Assembly: GCA_009668225.1 (NCBI GenBank)
Contig: WJYK01000004.1
Span: 248,001-312,000 of the forward strand
DNA length: 64,000 nt
Source: Enterobacteriaceae bacterium RIT693
GTDB taxonomy: Bacteria; Pseudomonadota; Gammaproteobacteria; Enterobacterales; Enterobacteriaceae
Direction: 5' to 3'
Shown: piece after piece, positions 31,623 to 42,864 of the stretch
How the letters are laid out: each line of letters starts with the position of its first letter
Position numbering within the stretch: position 1 is the stretch's first letter
Position numbers and translations under genes: made by a program
The notes under the pieces: model-generated
What the model saw: only the letters and a program-made list of their open reading frames with translations
Told to the model about the DNA's origin: nothing
Database searches by the model: none

Positions 31623-33477
31623 CCATAGCTTAATTCAGGCGCTTATTTACCTCGGTTCAGCCGCGCTTATCGTGCCGATTGCCGTAAGGCTCGGGCTGGG
31701 GTCGGTACTTGGCTACCTGATAGCCGGCTGTATTATCGGGCCGTGGGGGCTGCGGCTGGTGACGGATGCCGAAACTATTCTGCATTTTGCGGAGATTGGC
31801 GTGGTGCTGATGCTCTTTGTCATCGGGCTGGAGCTTGATCCGCAGCGGCTATGGACGCTTCGTGCCTCGGTGTTTGGCGGCGGTTTTCTGCAGATGGCGG
31901 CCTGTGGGCTAGCGCTGGGCGCATTCTGTATCGTCATGGGGCTCGACTGGAAAGTCGCATTGCTTATCGGCCTGACGCTTGCTCTCTCATCGACCGCGAT
32001 TGCCATGCAGGCGATGAACGAACGCAACCTTACCGTTACGCCCATGGGGCGCAGCGCTTTTGCGGTGCTGCTGTTCCAGGATATTGCCGCGATTCCTTTG
32101 GTGGCGATGATCCCGCTGCTGGCGAGCAGCGGCGGCACGATGACGTTTGCGACCTTTTTAATTTCGGCCCTCAAGGTGGTTGCTGCGCTGGCGCTTGTGG
32201 TTCTGCTCGGGCGCTATGTGACCCGGCCAGTGCTGCGGTTTGTGGCTCGTTCCGGGCTGCGTGAAGTGTTCAGTGCCGTTGCGCTTTTCCTTGTCTTTGG
32301 CTTTGGCCTGCTGTTAGAAGAGGCCGGATTGTCGATGGCGATGGGGGCGTTTCTGGCCGGGGTGCTGTTAGCCAGCTCCGAATATCGCCATGCGCTGGAA
32401 AGCGATATCGAGCCGTTTAAAGGCCTGCTGCTTGGGCTGTTCTTTATCGGCGTGGGGATGTCTATCGACTTCGGGACGTTACTCGAAAACCCGCTACGCA
32501 TTCTCATCCTGCTGGTCGGTTTCCTGGTGATTAAAACGCTGATGCTTTGGCTGGTTGCTAAGCCGCTGAAGGTGCCACGCAGGCAGCGGCGCTGGTTTGC
32601 CGCTTTGCTGGGCCAGGGAAGTGAGTTTGCCTTTGTTATCTTCGGCGCGGCGCATATGGCGCAGGTGCTGGACGACGGCTGGTCGAAGTCGCTGACCCTT
32701 ACCGTTGCGCTCTCGATGGCGGCAACGCCTCTGCTGCTGGTGGTGCTGAACCGGCTGGAGAAAACGGGAAGCGAGCAGGCAGGAGAAGCCGATGAAATTG
32801 ATGAAGAGCAGCCCCGGGTCATTATTGCCGGGTTTGGACGCTTTGGGCAGATTGCTGGCCGTCTGTTGCTGACCAGCGGCGTGAACGTGGTCATTCTGGA
32901 TCACGATCCTGACCACATTGAAACGCTGCGAAAATTCGGTACAAAGGTGTTTTATGGCGATGCTACCCGCGTGGATCTGCTTGAATCGGCTGGTGCGGCG
33001 GGCGCTGAAGTGTTGATTAACGCCATTGACGATCCCGAAGCGAATATGCAGCTAACGGAGCTGGCGAAAGAGCATTTTCCCCATCTGCAGATTCTTGCCA
33101 GGGCGCGCGATATTAATCATTACATTCGCCTGCGTCAGGCGGGAGTAGAGATGCCGGAACGTGAAACGTTCGAAAGCTCGCTGAAGATTGGCCGCCGGGC
33201 GCTGGAAGGTTTGGGCGTAGGGAAATATGAGGCGCGTGAACGGGCCGATCACTTCCGTCGCTTTAACCTGCAGATGCTCGAAGAGATGGTGCCAACCGAC
33301 GATAAAACCGCTGAAAGGGCCGACGTCTTTAAACGCAATAGCGCTATGTTGACGGAGGTCATTAACGAGGATCGTGCGCACCTGCACGTGATTCAGCGAG
33401 ACGGGTGGCAGGGCACCAGGGAAGGCCTTCACAGCGGCAAACTTTCTGACGAACCCCCGGCCAGGCCAGCAGAGTGA
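31615..33477 (+). CDS. kefC: Glutathione-regulated K+ efflux antiporter KefC
   Basis: KefC exports K+ in exchange for H+ when glutathione adducts form, acidifying the cytoplasm and protecting against electrophiles. The start is GTG at 31615, preceded by AGGAGG, which gives 620 residues, equal to E. coli, and overlaps kefF by eight bases. The N-terminal half is a CPA2 antiporter with about 12 helices ([37 protein letters not shown]). The C-terminal RCK domain has the nucleotide loop [17 protein letters not shown] and [10 protein letters not shown] hairpin follows the stop. Confidence 0.96.
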   Translation: MDSHSLIQALIYLGSAALIVPIAVRLGLGSVLGYLIAGCIIGPWGLRLVTDAETILHFAEIGVVLMLFVIGLELDPQRLWTLRASVFGGGFLQMAACGLALGAFCIVMGLDWKVALLIGLTLALSSTAIAMQAMNERNLTVTPMGRSAFAVLLFQDIAAIPLVAMIPLLASSGGTMTFATFLISALKVVAALALVVLLGRYVTRPVLRFVARSGLREVFSAVALFLVFGFGLLLEEAGLSMAMGAFLAGVLLASSEYRHALESDIEPFKGLLLGLFFIGVGMSIDFGTLLENPLRILILLVGFLVIKTLMLWLVAKPLKVPRRQRRWFAALLGQGSEFAFVIFGAAHMAQVLDDGWSKSLTLTVALSMAATPLLLVVLNRLEKTGSEQAGEADEIDEEQPRVIIAGFGRFGQIAGRLLLTSGVNVVILDHDPDHIETLRKFGTKVFYGDATRVDLLESAGAAGAEVLINAIDDPEANMQLTELAKEHFPHLQILARARDINHYIRLRQAGVEMPERETFESSLKIGRRALEGLGVGKYEARERADHFRRFNLQMLEEMVPTDDKTAERADVFKRNSAMLTEVINEDRAHLHVIQRDGWQGTREGLHSGKLSDEPPARPAE

Positions 33478-33515
33478 TGTTGCTGAAAAATATTTACTTT
33501 TCCTTATAGTGAACG

Positions 33516-33537
33516 GGGGTTAACGCTAACCCCTTGT
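33516..33537 (+). terminator. Hairpin after kefC
   Basis: GGGGTTA (33516-33522) pairs with TAACCCC (33527-33533), loop ACGC, followed by TTGTT. The T-run is short. Confidence 0.6.
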
Positions 33538-33617
33538 TCCATATCCCGCAGTTGAATATTGGGGTGCGTTTACCGCCGCAGAATAAAAAAAATTCTCGTT
33601 ACGCAGCCCGCCTCCTG

Positions 33618-33646
33618 TCGACGAAAGATTGCGCTTTCCGTATAGT
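33618..33646 (+). promoter_or_regulatory. Sigma-70 promoter of folA
   Basis: TCGACG at 33618-33623 and TATAGT at 33641-33646, 17 bases apart, lie 37 bases before the ATG. The TATAGTGGCG(G/A)CAATTTTTT context matches what I recall of the E. coli folA promoter. Confidence 0.75.
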
Positions 33647-33682
33647 GGCGGCAATTTTTTTCATCATCCTTAGGTTATACGA

Positions 33683-34162
33683 ATGATCAGTCTGATTGCT
33701 GCTTTAGCGGTAGATCGCGTTATCGGTATGGAAAACGCCATGCCATGGGATTTGCCTGGCGACCTGGCCTGGTTTAAACGCAACACGCTCAACAAACCTG
33801 TGGTTATGGGGCGTCTGACCTGGGAGTCGATTGGCCGTCCGCTGCCGGGGCGTAAGAATATCGTTATTAGCAGCAAAGCGGGTAATGACGCTCGCGTTGA
33901 GTGGGTAACCTCGGTAGAAGAAGCTATCAAAGCCTGTGGCGATGCCGAAGAAATCATGGTGATTGGCGGTGGGCGTGTGTACGAACAGTTCCTGCCGAAG
34001 GCACAGCGCCTGTACCTGACCCACATTGATGCAGAAGTGGAAGGAGACACGCATTTCCCGGATTACGATCCGGACGAGTGGCAGTCAACCTTTAGCGAAT
34101 TCCACGATGCCGACGAGAATAATTCGCACGGCTATTGCTTCGAAATTCTGGAGCGGCGCTAG
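33683..34162 (+). CDS. folA: Dihydrofolate reductase (chromosomal type I)
   Basis: FolA reduces dihydrofolate to tetrahydrofolate with NADPH and is the trimethoprim target. It is 159 residues, as in E. coli. Seen here: Met20, Pro21, Trp22 and the catalytic Asp27 with Leu28, Trp30 and Phe31, and the cofactor loop [13 protein letters not shown]. Against the E. coli sequence I recall Asn23 to Asp, Ala26 to Gly, Ile41 to Val and His45 to Leu. Residue 26 borders the drug pocket and residue 45 contacts NADPH. It is otherwise a housekeeping gene with its own promoter, not a plasmid dfr cassette. Confidence 0.97.
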   Translation: MISLIAALAVDRVIGMENAMPWDLPGDLAWFKRNTLNKPVVMGRLTWESIGRPLPGRKNIVISSKAGNDARVEWVTSVEEAIKACGDAEEIMVIGGGRVYEQFLPKAQRLYLTHIDAEVEGDTHFPDYDPDEWQSTFSEFHDADENNSHGYCFEILERR

Positions 34163-34174
34163 CGCTAGCGTTAA

Positions 34175-34200
34175 GCCCTCTCCCTCCAGGGGGAGGGCGC
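34175..34200. terminator. CCCTCTCC palindrome between folA and apaH
   Basis: GCCCTCTCCC pairs with GGGGGAGGGC (one G-T pair) around TCCA. It lies between convergent gene ends and resembles the palindrome after setA at 56068-56095. There is no T-run, so it may act as a transcript end-protecting hairpin or a weak bidirectional terminator. Confidence 0.6.
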
Positions 34201-34203
34201 TTA

Positions 34204-35055
34204 TCAGGAGGCGATGGCCGCCTGACCTTCATCGCTATCCTGCTGGCGGTTTGACGGTTGTACGAACCAGGTTTTATCTTCCCAACGTAGGCAGGTGAGA
34301 TAGCCTCCCCAGCAGCATCCCGTATCAAGCGCATAGATGCCTTCCGGCGCCCCTTTCCCTTCCAGCGATGCCCAGTGACCAAAGGCTACAGAATATTCGG
34401 CGGTAACAGGGCCAGGGATTGCAAACCACGGCTTCAACGGTGCAGGAGCCTTTTCCGGCGTATCTTTGCAATACATATCAAGCTGGCCGTTAGGGAAGCA
34501 GTAGCGCATGCGTGTAAGCGAGTTAGTGATAAAACGCAGACGGGCAAGGCCGGACAGATCGCTGGACCAGTTGTTTGGCATATCGCCATACATGGCATCG
34601 AGGAATAAGGGGTAGCTGTCGCTCGATAAAACGGCTTCTACATCGCGCGCGCAGGCAAGCGCGGTGGTGATATCCCACTGCGGCGTAATCCCCGCGTGTG
34701 CCATCACCAGCTTTTTTTCTTCATCCACCTGAATGAGCGGCTGGCGGCGAAGCCAGTTTAGAAGCTCATCGGCATCCGACGCTTCCAGCAGCGGCGTGAC
34801 GCGATCTTTAGGTTTGTTACGGCTGATACCTGCAAACACGGCTAATAGATGCAGGTCGTGGTTCCCAAGCACCATACGTACGCTGTCCCCGAGGCTGCGA
34901 ATATAGCGCAGTACCTCCAGAGATGCGGGGCCCCGGGCTACCAGGTCGCCCGTCAGCCATAGCGTATCTTCTTCAGGATTGAAATTAACCTGCTGCAACA
35001 ACGCGATCAGTTCATCGTAACAGCCGTGAACATCGCCAATCAGATATGTCGACAT
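34204..35055 (-). CDS. apaH: Diadenosine tetraphosphatase
   Basis: ApaH symmetrically hydrolyses Ap4A to two ADP and also decaps Np4-capped RNA in E. coli. It is a 283-residue calcineurin-type metallophosphoesterase with the motifs [31 protein letters not shown] and MAHAGI. It is the last gene of the surA-pdxA-rsmA-apaG-apaH series on the minus strand and begins four bases after apaG. The C-terminus is a few residues longer than in E. coli (polar, Gln/Asp-rich tail). Confidence 0.97.
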   Translation of the reverse strand: MSTYLIGDVHGCYDELIALLQQVNFNPEEDTLWLTGDLVARGPASLEVLRYIRSLGDSVRMVLGNHDLHLLAVFAGISRNKPKDRVTPLLEASDADELLNWLRRQPLIQVDEEKKLVMAHAGITPQWDITTALACARDVEAVLSSDSYPLFLDAMYGDMPNNWSSDLSGLARLRFITNSLTRMRYCFPNGQLDMYCKDTPEKAPAPLKPWFAIPGPVTAEYSVAFGHWASLEGKGAPEGIYALDTGCCWGGYLTCLRWEDKTWFVQPSNRQQDSDEGQAAIAS

Positions 35056-35059
35056 GGTA

Positions 35060-35437
35060 TCAGTGAATGAAGGTTGGAATGGCTAGACGGAAGACGGGGA
35101 TCTCGACCCTGAAGGCCTCACCCTGGGCATCGACCATCTCGTAATGGCCCTGCATCGTGCCGAGCGGCGTTTCGATGACCGCTCCGCTGGTGTACTGGTA
35201 GTCGTTACCCGGCTCAATGAGGGGTTGTGCGCCGACCACGCCTTCACCCTGCACTTCGGTTTCCCGACCGTTACCGTTAGTGATAAGCCAGTAACGGCCG
35301 AGCAGCTGCACCATCGTTCGCCCCAGGTTACGAATAGTGACGGTATACGCAAACACGAAACGCTCATCCTCCGGCGAGGATTGCGACTCAATATAAACGC
35401 TTTGTACCTGAACACATACGCGGGGCGAATCAAGCAT
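35060..35437 (-). CDS. apaG: ApaG protein (DUF525)
   Basis: A 125-residue protein, the same length as E. coli ApaG, with a single fibronectin-III-like beta fold. The family pattern [21 protein letters not shown], then [10 protein letters not shown] and [20 protein letters not shown], is intact. The biochemical role is not settled; genetic data in E. coli link it to Mg2+/Co2+ resistance. It lies between rsmA (3 bases away) and apaH (4 bases away), so it is clearly co-translated with them. Confidence 0.95.
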   Translation of the reverse strand: MLDSPRVCVQVQSVYIESQSSPEDERFVFAYTVTIRNLGRTMVQLLGRYWLITNGNGRETEVQGEGVVGAQPLIEPGNDYQYTSGAVIETPLGTMQGHYEMVDAQGEAFRVEIPVFRLAIPTFIH

Positions 35438-35440
35438 GGT

Positions 35441-36265
35441 TTAGCTCTCCGACGGCTGCTGCGGGTTGTCAGCCAGATAGTTTGCAAGCTTACAGTACTG
35501 AGCAACGGAAATGTTTTCCGCACGCAGTGTAGCATCAACGCCTAACTCCGCCAGCACCTCAGCGCTAAACAAATGGCCAAGGCTATTACGGATAGTTTTG
35601 CGGCGCTTGTTGAATGCCTCGGTTGTGATGCGGCTCAGCACGCGCAGCTCTTTTACCGGGTGTGGTAAGGTGGCGTGCGGTACCAGACGTACAACGGCAG
35701 AGTCAACTTTTGGTGCCGGAGTGAACGCCGTAGGGGGCACTTCTAGCACTGGGATAACGTTGCAGTAGTACTGCGCCATCACCGACAGGCGACCGTACGC
35801 TTTGCTGTTTGGCCCGGCAACCAGGCGGTTCACAACCTCTTTTTGCAGCATAAAATGCATGTCCGCAATGGCATCAGTATAGCTAAAGAGGTGGAACATC
35901 AGCGGCGTAGAGATGTTATACGGCAGGTTACCGAAGACGCGCAACGGCTGGCCGATTTTTTGCGACAGCTCGCCGAAATCCATGGTCATGGCATCCTGCT
36001 GATAAATCGTCAGCTTAGGCGCAAGGAACGGATGCGTTTGCAAACGGGCGGCGAGATCGCGGTCCAGTTCGATAACGGTCATTTTATCCATGCGTTCACC
36101 CACAGGCTCGGTCAAGGCACCGAGGCCCGGCCCGATTTCAACCATCGCCTGGCCTGGCTGTGGATTAATGGCGGAGACAATACTGTCGATAACGAACTGG
36201 TCATTAAGGAAGTTTTGTCCAAAACGTTTGCGGGCAAGGTGGCCCTGGTGGACTCGAGTATTCAT
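35441..36265 (-). CDS. rsmA: 16S rRNA m6(2)A1518/A1519 dimethyltransferase
   Basis: RsmA (KsgA) dimethylates the two adenines in helix 45 of 16S rRNA late in 30S assembly; loss gives kasugamycin resistance. The 274-residue protein has the SAM loop [13 protein letters not shown] and the catalytic NLPYNIS motif, plus the C-terminal [10 protein letters not shown] region. The start ATG overlaps the pdxA stop by four bases (ATGA). Confidence 0.97.
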   Translation of the reverse strand: MNTRVHQGHLARKRFGQNFLNDQFVIDSIVSAINPQPGQAMVEIGPGLGALTEPVGERMDKMTVIELDRDLAARLQTHPFLAPKLTIYQQDAMTMDFGELSQKIGQPLRVFGNLPYNISTPLMFHLFSYTDAIADMHFMLQKEVVNRLVAGPNSKAYGRLSVMAQYYCNVIPVLEVPPTAFTPAPKVDSAVVRLVPHATLPHPVKELRVLSRITTEAFNKRRKTIRNSLGHLFSAEVLAELGVDATLRAENISVAQYCKLANYLADNPQQPSES

Positions 36266-37251
36266 TGACTATTAACAATCATTTTAATGGCGAGATTAAG
36301 CGCCGTAATAAAACTGCCGACGTCGGCTTTCCCCTGGCCTGCCAGCTCTAGAGCCGTGCCGTGGTCAACCGATGTGCGGATAAAAGGTAATCCCAGAGTG
36401 ATATTCACCGCGCGGCCGAAGCCCTGGTATTTCAACACGGGCAGCCCCTGATCGTGATACATCGCCAGTACGGCATCAGCACTATCGAGGTATTTGGGCT
36501 GGAATAGCGTATCTGCCGGAAGTGGGCCAGAAAGGTTCATCCCTAAAGCGCGCATCTCATTTAACACCGGGATAATGGTGTCTATCTCTTCGGTGCCCAT
36601 ATGGCCACCTTCCCCGGCGTGCGGATTGAGACCACAGACCAGAACATGCGGCTGCGGGATACCAAATTTGGTTTGCAGGTCATGATACAGGATGGTGACA
36701 ATCTGGCGTAGTAAATCCGGCGTAATGGCGTCAGAAATTGCTTTCAGCGGCAGGTGTGTGGTGGCCAGCGCAACGCGAAGTTCCTCCGTCGCCAGCATCA
36801 TCACCACTTTTTCGCTTTGCGAGCGTTCTTCAAAGAACTCGGTATGGCCGATAAAGGGGATACCGGCATCGTTGATAATGCCTTTGTGCACCGGGCCGGT
36901 TATCAAGGCGGAAAATTCCCCGCTCAGGCAGCCATCGCAGGCGCGGGCCAGCGTCTCAACGACATAAGCGCTGTTACGCACGTCCAGCTGCCCTGGAACG
37001 ACCGGCGCGCGCAGCTCAACGGGCAACACGGTCAGCGTGCCTGCGGCCTGCGGTTTTGCCGGTTGATCGGTCTGGAAAGGCTGTAGCGTCAGGGGGAGGC
37101 CGAGCAGGGATGCTCTGGCGAGTAATAATTCCGGGGAAGCGCAGACGACCAGTTCAACGGGCCAGTCGCGTTGCGCTAACGCGACGACCAGGTCGGGACC
37201 AATCCCGGCGGGTTCGCCGGGAGTGATGGTCACACGAGAGATGTTAGCCAT
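36262..37251 (-). CDS. pdxA: 4-hydroxythreonine-4-phosphate dehydrogenase
   Basis: PdxA oxidises 4-phosphohydroxy-L-threonine in pyridoxal-phosphate synthesis. It has 329 residues, as in E. coli. The metal-binding histidines are in the conserved [16 protein letters not shown] and [11 protein letters not shown] motifs, and [12 protein letters not shown] is at the N-terminus. It overlaps surA by eight bases at its start and rsmA by four at its end, which makes the whole block one coupled transcript. Confidence 0.97.
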   Translation of the reverse strand: MANISRVTITPGEPAGIGPDLVVALAQRDWPVELVVCASPELLLARASLLGLPLTLQPFQTDQPAKPQAAGTLTVLPVELRAPVVPGQLDVRNSAYVVETLARACDGCLSGEFSALITGPVHKGIINDAGIPFIGHTEFFEERSQSEKVVMMLATEELRVALATTHLPLKAISDAITPDLLRQIVTILYHDLQTKFGIPQPHVLVCGLNPHAGEGGHMGTEEIDTIIPVLNEMRALGMNLSGPLPADTLFQPKYLDSADAVLAMYHDQGLPVLKYQGFGRAVNITLGLPFIRTSVDHGTALELAGQGKADVGSFITALNLAIKMIVNSQ

Positions 37252-38536
37252 TGCTGCCTATGATCTTCACGTAAGCGCTGGCGCGCTGTTCCTGCATCCA
37301 GGTTTGCGCTTCTTCGGAGAACTTGCGGTTGAACAGCATGCGGTAGGCTCTGTCTTTTTGCGCTGCATCGGTTCTGTCAACTTTGCGCGTATCCAGCAGT
37401 TCGATCAGGTGCCAGCCAAAGGAAGAATGCACTGGCGCGCTCGTCTGGCCTTTGTTCAGCTTTTGCAATGCGTCACGGAAGGCTGGGTCATAAATATCCG
37501 TTGCCGCCCAGCCCAGGTCACCGCCCTGATTTGCTGAGCCAGGATCGTCAGAGAACGCTTTTGCCGCTGCGGCGAACGTGGTTTTCCCGCTCTTAATATC
37601 CGCAGCGATCTGCTCCAGCTTCTGGCGTGCCTGAGTATCGTTCAGGATAGGTGACGTTTTCAGTAGAATATGACGAGCATGAACTTCGGTAACCGAAATA
37701 TTCTGACTCTGGCCACGCAGGTCGTTAACTTTCAGGATATGGAAGCCCACGCCTGAACGAATCGGCCCGATGATGTCGCCTTTCTTCGCCGTACTTAAGG
37801 CCTGAGCGAAAATAGAAGGCAGTTCCTGGATTCGGCCCCAGCCCATCTGGCCGCCTTTCAGCGCCTGCTGGTCGGCGGAATAGCTGATGGCGAGTTTGCC
37901 GAAGTCAGCCCCGCTACGAGCCTGATCGACCACGTTACGCGCCTGTTTTTCTGCGTCGTCAACCTGAGCAGAGCTTGGGTTTTCCGGCAGGGCAATTAAG
38001 ATATGGCTCAGATTCAGCTCTGTGCTGCTGTCGTTCTGGTTGCCAACCTGCTGTGCCAGCGAGTCCACTTCCTGAGGCAGGATAGAGACGCGACGCCGTA
38101 CTTCATTGTTACGCACTTCCGAAATCGTCATCTCTTTACGAATCTGACTGCGGTAGGTGTTGTAGTTCACACCATCATAGGCCAGACGGCTGCGCATCTG
38201 ATCCATGGTGATATTGTTCTGTTTAGCGATGTTAGCGATCGCCTGATCGAGTTCGTCGTCGGTTATCTTCACGCCCATCTTTTGACCCATCTGCAGGATG
38301 ATTTGATCCATAATCAGACGTTCAACGATTTGGTGGCGCAGCGTCGCGTCATCCGGCAGCTGCTGTCCCGCTTCGCGTGCGTTCATTTTTACTGATTGCA
38401 TTAAGCTATCAACATCACTTTCAAGCACGACGCCGTTATTCACTACGGCGGCGACTTTATCGACAACCTGTGGGGCTGCAAAGGTCGTGTTCGCTACCAG
38501 GGCGACACCAAGAAGCAGCATTCTCCAGTTCTTCAT
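37244..38536 (-). CDS. surA: Periplasmic chaperone / peptidyl-prolyl isomerase SurA
   Basis: SurA escorts unfolded outer-membrane proteins (including LptD, encoded just upstream) through the periplasm to BamA. The 430-residue precursor has a signal peptide ending near FAA at residue 21. The N-terminal chaperone domain follows, then two parvulin domains marked by [15 protein letters not shown] and [14 protein letters not shown]. The C-terminal helix completes the core. The gap to lptD is 58 bases with no terminator seen. Confidence 0.97.
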   Translation of the reverse strand: MKNWRMLLLGVALVANTTFAAPQVVDKVAAVVNNGVVLESDVDSLMQSVKMNAREAGQQLPDDATLRHQIVERLIMDQIILQMGQKMGVKITDDELDQAIANIAKQNNITMDQMRSRLAYDGVNYNTYRSQIRKEMTISEVRNNEVRRRVSILPQEVDSLAQQVGNQNDSSTELNLSHILIALPENPSSAQVDDAEKQARNVVDQARSGADFGKLAISYSADQQALKGGQMGWGRIQELPSIFAQALSTAKKGDIIGPIRSGVGFHILKVNDLRGQSQNISVTEVHARHILLKTSPILNDTQARQKLEQIAADIKSGKTTFAAAAKAFSDDPGSANQGGDLGWAATDIYDPAFRDALQKLNKGQTSAPVHSSFGWHLIELLDTRKVDRTDAAQKDRAYRMLFNRKFSEEAQTWMQEQRASAYVKIIGSNG

Positions 38537-38594
38537 ACTTTTTCCATTTTACTTAGCCGCAAAGCGGATTATTTAGAGTATTCGTCAAAGTGAA

Positions 38595-40955
38595 TTACAA
38601 CGAGCTTTGGTACGGCAGAATATTAGAACGCAACATCTGCGGGATACCCAGGCCATAGTTAGAGCTCAGGCCACGTAACTCGATGTTAAAGCCGATTACG
38701 TTATCGTATTTGCTTTGGTTATTTTCCCAGCCGTTGATTTTACGCTCGACGCCAACACGAATTGCATAGCAGCAAGAGTTGTACTGTACGGCGAGCATAG
38801 AGTCAGCAGACTGTCTGGCATTGGTATCATAGTAGTAGGCACCGACGACCGACCAGCGATCAACGATCGGCCAACTGGCAGCCATACCCACCTGTGATAT
38901 CCCGTCCTTAAACTGATCTGCGGTGGAATAAGAGGCCGGTAACGTTGCCTGAATATACTCCGGGCTGGCGTAACGATAGGTCAACTGCGCCATGCGATCG
39001 CTATCGCGACGATACTCAATGGCACCGTTGCCGTTTGCGACGCTGCCTAGACGGGCATCATACTGCACGCCGCCGCGCAGGCCCCAGCGATCGGTCATAC
39101 GCCAGTAGGTATCTCCGGCCCAAAGCATGGAGCCCGTTTTCTTATCTTTCTCCCAGTTGATGTTGTCATCCCCGGTACGGGACTGGGTGAAATAGTAGAT
39201 TTGACCAGCGGATACGTTAAAACGTTCAACGGAAGCGTCATCATAAACGCGAGACGTTAAGCCCGTGGTAACCTGGTTAGCTGAAGCGATACGGTCTAGA
39301 CCGCCGTAAGTGCGATCGCGGAACAGCCCGCTGTAGTCAGACTGAAGCAGGGATGAGTCGTAGTTGTTGATAGCACTTTGGTTGCGGTACGGGACATAAA
39401 GATACTGAGCACGCGGCTCCAGGGTCTGCGTCCAGCCGGCAACCGAGTCCATATCGCGGTCAAAGATAAGTTTGCCGTCCATTTTAAACTGTGGGAGCGT
39501 ACGGTTGACCGTGCTTTCCAGCGTACTGTCGGCCTTTACATTCTGCTTGTACTTGTCCAGGTTGTCCTGCTGATAATGGGTCATCATCAGCTTGGCTTCA
39601 GTATTCAGACTTGCCCAGCCGTTAGACACTGGCAGGTTGATAACCGGCTCTAAATGGACACGTGTTGCGTCCGGGTAGTTGGCGTTAACGTTGGTGAACT
39701 TCACCGCCTGGCCATAAACACGGGTATCAAATGGGCCCACGTCGTTCTGGTAGAAGTTAACGTCCAGCTGAGGTTCCGCACGATAAGAACTCCCGCCTGT
39801 CTGGTTAGCAAAGACCTGGAACTGCTTTGTGGATAGCGTGGCGTCGAAGTTTTCGACCGCGTAGCCGACACTGAATTTTTGCGTGGCATAGCCGTCTGTA
39901 CTGTTACCGTACTGGGAGCTAAAGTCGTTGAAGTAGCGTGAGTCGCTGACCTTGGTGTAGTCGATGTTGAAGCGCCATACCTGATCCATCACCCCGCTGT
40001 GGTTCCAGTAGAACAGCCAGCGGCGATCTTTTTCCCCCTGAGGCACGCCTGGTTCGTTCTTGTATTCGTCATCAGACGGAAGGTAGTCAAACTCCATCAG
40101 GCCTGCACCCGCCTGGGTCAGGTAGCGGAACTCGTTCTGCCATTGAATGCCGCCGCGCTTATCAATGTAGTGCGGCGTAATGGTGGCATCGAAGTTCGGC
40201 GCAATGTTCCAGTAATACGGCAGCGAGAACTCAATCCCGTTGTTGGTGCTGTATTTAGCGCTCGGGATCAGGAAGCCGGAGCGGCGTTTATCGCCGATCG
40301 GGAGCTGCAGATAAGGGCTGTAGAAGACCGGCACCGGGCCCAGCTTAAAGCGGGCATTCCAAATCTCCGCGACCTCTTCCTGCCTGTCCTGAATCACTTC
40401 GCTGCCGACAACGCTCCAGGTATTTGAACCCGGCAGACAGGAGGTAAAGGTTCCGTTTTCCAGGATGGTATAACGGTTATCGCCGCGCTGTTTCATCAGG
40501 TCCGCAGTACCGCGACCCTGGCGGCCAACCATCTGGTAATCGCCGCTCCAGACGTTAGTATCTTTGGTGTTTAAATTCGACCACGCTTTCGGACCTTTCA
40601 GGATGACCTGATTGTCATCGTAATGCACATTACCTAAGGCATCGACGGTGCGCACCGGATCGGGCTGGCCTTCAACCTGTTTCTGATGAAGCTGAACCTC
40701 GTCTGACTGCAGGCGGCTATTGCCTTGCTGAACGTCAACATTGCCGGTAAACACGGCGTTATCCGGGTAGTCGCCTTTAGCGTGATCCGCCTGGATAGTG
40801 ACCGGCAGATTGTTGCCGTCGCCCTGAACCAAAGGGCGATTGTAGCTTGGGATACCCAGCATACATTGAGAGGCAAGGTCGGCAGCCATACCTTGTTGGC
40901 TATAAAGCGCTGAACCAATCAATGTGGCCAGCAAGGTGGGAATACGTTTTTTCAT
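38595..40955 (-). CDS. lptD: LPS-assembly protein LptD
   Basis: LptD is the outer-membrane beta-barrel that, with LptE, inserts lipopolysaccharide into the outer leaflet. The precursor is 786 residues, two more than E. coli. The signal peptide starts [20 protein letters not shown] and is cleaved at about residue 24. The periplasmic OstA/LptA-like domain (about 50-200) precedes the barrel. The four disulphide-forming cysteines are seen: ASQC near residue 31, FTSCLPG near 173 and the adjacent pair in NSCCYAI near the C-terminus. I chose the ATG at 40953-40955, where the signal peptide starts; an earlier in-frame ATG adds eight polar residues. Confidence 0.97.
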   Translation of the reverse strand: MKKRIPTLLATLIGSALYSQQGMAADLASQCMLGIPSYNRPLVQGDGNNLPVTIQADHAKGDYPDNAVFTGNVDVQQGNSRLQSDEVQLHQKQVEGQPDPVRTVDALGNVHYDDNQVILKGPKAWSNLNTKDTNVWSGDYQMVGRQGRGTADLMKQRGDNRYTILENGTFTSCLPGSNTWSVVGSEVIQDRQEEVAEIWNARFKLGPVPVFYSPYLQLPIGDKRRSGFLIPSAKYSTNNGIEFSLPYYWNIAPNFDATITPHYIDKRGGIQWQNEFRYLTQAGAGLMEFDYLPSDDEYKNEPGVPQGEKDRRWLFYWNHSGVMDQVWRFNIDYTKVSDSRYFNDFSSQYGNSTDGYATQKFSVGYAVENFDATLSTKQFQVFANQTGGSSYRAEPQLDVNFYQNDVGPFDTRVYGQAVKFTNVNANYPDATRVHLEPVINLPVSNGWASLNTEAKLMMTHYQQDNLDKYKQNVKADSTLESTVNRTLPQFKMDGKLIFDRDMDSVAGWTQTLEPRAQYLYVPYRNQSAINNYDSSLLQSDYSGLFRDRTYGGLDRIASANQVTTGLTSRVYDDASVERFNVSAGQIYYFTQSRTGDDNINWEKDKKTGSMLWAGDTYWRMTDRWGLRGGVQYDARLGSVANGNGAIEYRRDSDRMAQLTYRYASPEYIQATLPASYSTADQFKDGISQVGMAASWPIVDRWSVVGAYYYDTNARQSADSMLAVQYNSCCYAIRVGVERKINGWENNQSKYDNVIGFNIELRGLSSNYGLGIPQMLRSNILPYQSSL

Positions 40956-41136
40956 ACGTGTTATTTGTTGTTCCGTCATCAGGGTATAGCGAAGGCAAAC
41001 GGTCAGAGACTAACGTACTCATCACCACAGCGCTAGTGTTAATCCAGCCCGTTAGCAGTATGCCGTTAGGCAGCGCTATCAATGGCGGGTATGATAAAGC
41101 AAATTCTAGACGACAGCATGACGATTTGGGGAGTAT

Positions 41137-41955
41137 ATGCAGTATTGGGGAAAAGTACTCGGTGTTGCTTTGGGTTTAATCTCGGGCGGCGGCTTTTGGG
41201 GTGTAGTGATAGGTTTTCTTATCGGGCATATGTTCGATAAAGCGCGCAGTCGTCGCGGTGCCTGGTTTGCCAACCAGCAGCAGCGTCAGGCGCTATTTTT
41301 TTCTACCACGTTTGAAGTGATGGGACATCTCACCAAATCGAAAGGCCGGGTGACCGAAGCGGATATTCAAATTGCGTCGTTACTGATGGACCGAATGCAG
41401 CTTCATGGCGAAGCACGCTCAGCAGCACAGCGTGCGTTTCGTGCCGGGAAAGAAAATAATTACCCATTACGAGAAAAAATGCGGCAGATGCGCAGCGTCT
41501 GTTTTGGCCGCTCTGATTTGATTCGGATGTTTCTTGAAATTCAAATTCAGGCGGCGTTTGCTGATGGCTCATTACACCCGAATGAACGTCAGGTGCTGTA
41601 TGTCATTGCCGAAGAGCTTGGCATCTCTCGCGCCCAGTTCGACCAGTTCCTGCGCATGATGGAGGGTGGCCAGCAGTTTGGCGGTGGTCATTATCAGCAT
41701 CAGCAATCGCAGGGCGGGTTCTCTCAACAGCAACGAGGTCCGACGCTGGAAGATGCCTGCAAAGTGCTGGGTGTAAAAAGTACCGATGAAGCGACGACGA
41801 TCAAACGCGCTTATCGCAAGTTAATGAGCGAGCATCATCCGGACAAGCTGGTGGCAAAAGGTTTACCGCCGGAAATGATGCAGATGGCGAAACAGAAAGC
41901 TCAAGAAATTCAAGGTGCTTACGATCTGATTAAAACGGCGAAAGGGTTTAAATAG
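41137..41955 (+). CDS. djlA: Membrane-anchored J-domain co-chaperone DjlA
   Basis: DjlA is an inner-membrane DnaK co-chaperone; overproduction in E. coli induces the Rcs system. It has 272 residues. One N-terminal membrane helix rich in Gly ([25 protein letters not shown], a dimerising segment) is followed by a TerB-like helical domain, a Gln/Gly-rich linker ([18 protein letters not shown]) and a C-terminal J domain with HHPDK. It is divergent from lptD with 181 bases between starts and converges on rluA. Confidence 0.96.
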   Translation: MQYWGKVLGVALGLISGGGFWGVVIGFLIGHMFDKARSRRGAWFANQQQRQALFFSTTFEVMGHLTKSKGRVTEADIQIASLLMDRMQLHGEARSAAQRAFRAGKENNYPLREKMRQMRSVCFGRSDLIRMFLEIQIQAAFADGSLHPNERQVLYVIAEELGISRAQFDQFLRMMEGGQQFGGGHYQHQQSQGGFSQQQRGPTLEDACKVLGVKSTDEATTIKRAYRKLMSEHHPDKLVAKGLPPEMMQMAKQKAQEIQGAYDLIKTAKGFK

Positions 41956-41962
41956 TAAAGAG

Positions 41963-41991
41963 AAAAAAGCCTCTCGTTGAGAGGCTTTTTT
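41963..41991. terminator. Bidirectional terminator between djlA and rluA
   Basis: Six A plus GCCTCTC (41963-41975) pair with GAGAGGC plus six T (41979-41991), giving a strong stem that serves both convergent genes. Confidence 0.9.
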
Positions 41992-41992
41992 A

Positions 41993-42652
41993 TTAGAAGT
42001 CGGCAGGTGCCTTAAACGTCATTGGCGTGCCGTAGTTCGGGTGCGTAATGGTCAGCATTTCCGCATGCAGCTGCAAACGGGGAGCTCGCGCCAGCGCCTC
42101 TGCCGTGGCGTAAAAGCGATCGCCGAGGATAGGGTGTCCAAGGGCCAGCATATGTACGCGAAGCTGGTGTGAGCGCCCGGTGATTGGCTTTAGCTGTACG
42201 CGAGCGGTATTATCCGCCGCGTAGTCCAGCACCTGATACACTGTCTGCGCGGATTTCCCCGTTTCATAGCATACCTTCTGCTTTGGCCGGTTCGGCCAGT
42301 CGCAAATCAGCGGTAAGTCCACCAGCCCCTCTTCCGGCTGCGGGTGGCCCCAGACGCGAGCCACGTACTGCTTTTTCGGTTCGCGCTCGCGGAACTGGCG
42401 CTTAAGCTCCCGCTCTGCCGCTTTGGTCAGGGCAACCACAATGACCCCGCTGGTCGCCATATCAAGCCGATGGACCGATTCTGCCAGTGGGAAGTCGCGC
42501 TGAATACGCGTCATCACGCTGTCTTTGTGTTCCTCAAGACGCCCCGGGACGGATAGCAGGCCGCTTGGCTTGTTAACCACCATGATGTGCTCATCCTGAT
42601 AAAGAATGATCAGCCAGGGATCGAGAGGCGGATTGTAAGGTTCCATCAGCAT
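41993..42652 (-). CDS. rluA: 23S rRNA/tRNA pseudouridine synthase RluA
   Basis: RluA makes pseudouridine at position 746 of 23S rRNA and 32 of several tRNAs. It is 219 residues, as in E. coli. The catalytic aspartate is in the family motif VHRLDMATSGV, and the C-terminal KPITGRSHQLRVHM is conserved. Two ATGs are possible (residues 1 and 3); I kept the first, which has AGAG just upstream. A palindromic repeat element separates it from rapA. Confidence 0.96.
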   Translation of the reverse strand: MLMEPYNPPLDPWLIILYQDEHIMVVNKPSGLLSVPGRLEEHKDSVMTRIQRDFPLAESVHRLDMATSGVIVVALTKAAERELKRQFREREPKKQYVARVWGHPQPEEGLVDLPLICDWPNRPKQKVCYETGKSAQTVYQVLDYAADNTARVQLKPITGRSHQLRVHMLALGHPILGDRFYATAEALARAPRLQLHAEMLTITHPNYGTPMTFKAPADF

Positions 42653-42665
42653 TTACTCTGCATCC

Positions 42666-42840
42666 TTCAAGCTGCAGCCGCGTTGGCTGCTCTCTGTTAT
42701 TCGTCTCATCCACGAGCCTCACCCTTTCAGGGCCGTTGCAAGCAACGTTCAAATCTGTTCCCTACAGATTTGTCATCCCAGTCACTTACTTTAGTAAGCC
42801 CCTGGGAATTTTCTCTGTTGCCGCCTTGCTGCAACTCGAA
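42666..42840. repeat. Palindromic MITE-like repeat element, copy A
   Basis: About 175 bp with imperfect 13-bp terminal inverted repeats: TTCAAGCTGCAGC (42666-42678) and GCTGCAACTCGAA (42828-42840), two mismatches. Internal stems are CGTTGC/GCAACG (42734-42747), AAATCTGT/ACAGATTT (42751-42771) and TCCCAG/CTGGGA enclosing CTTACT/AGTAAG (42776-42807). There is no coding potential. It fits the non-autonomous palindromic repeats found between enterobacterial genes. A related copy lies on the other side of rapA. Confidence 0.7.
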
Positions 42841-42864
42841 TGATTTGAGTAAAGCGACGCATAT

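Noticed and set aside
40956-41136. Sigma-E promoter for lptD
   Set aside because: Expected from E. coli, but I could not find a GGAACTT/TCTGA pair with the right spacing on the minus strand.
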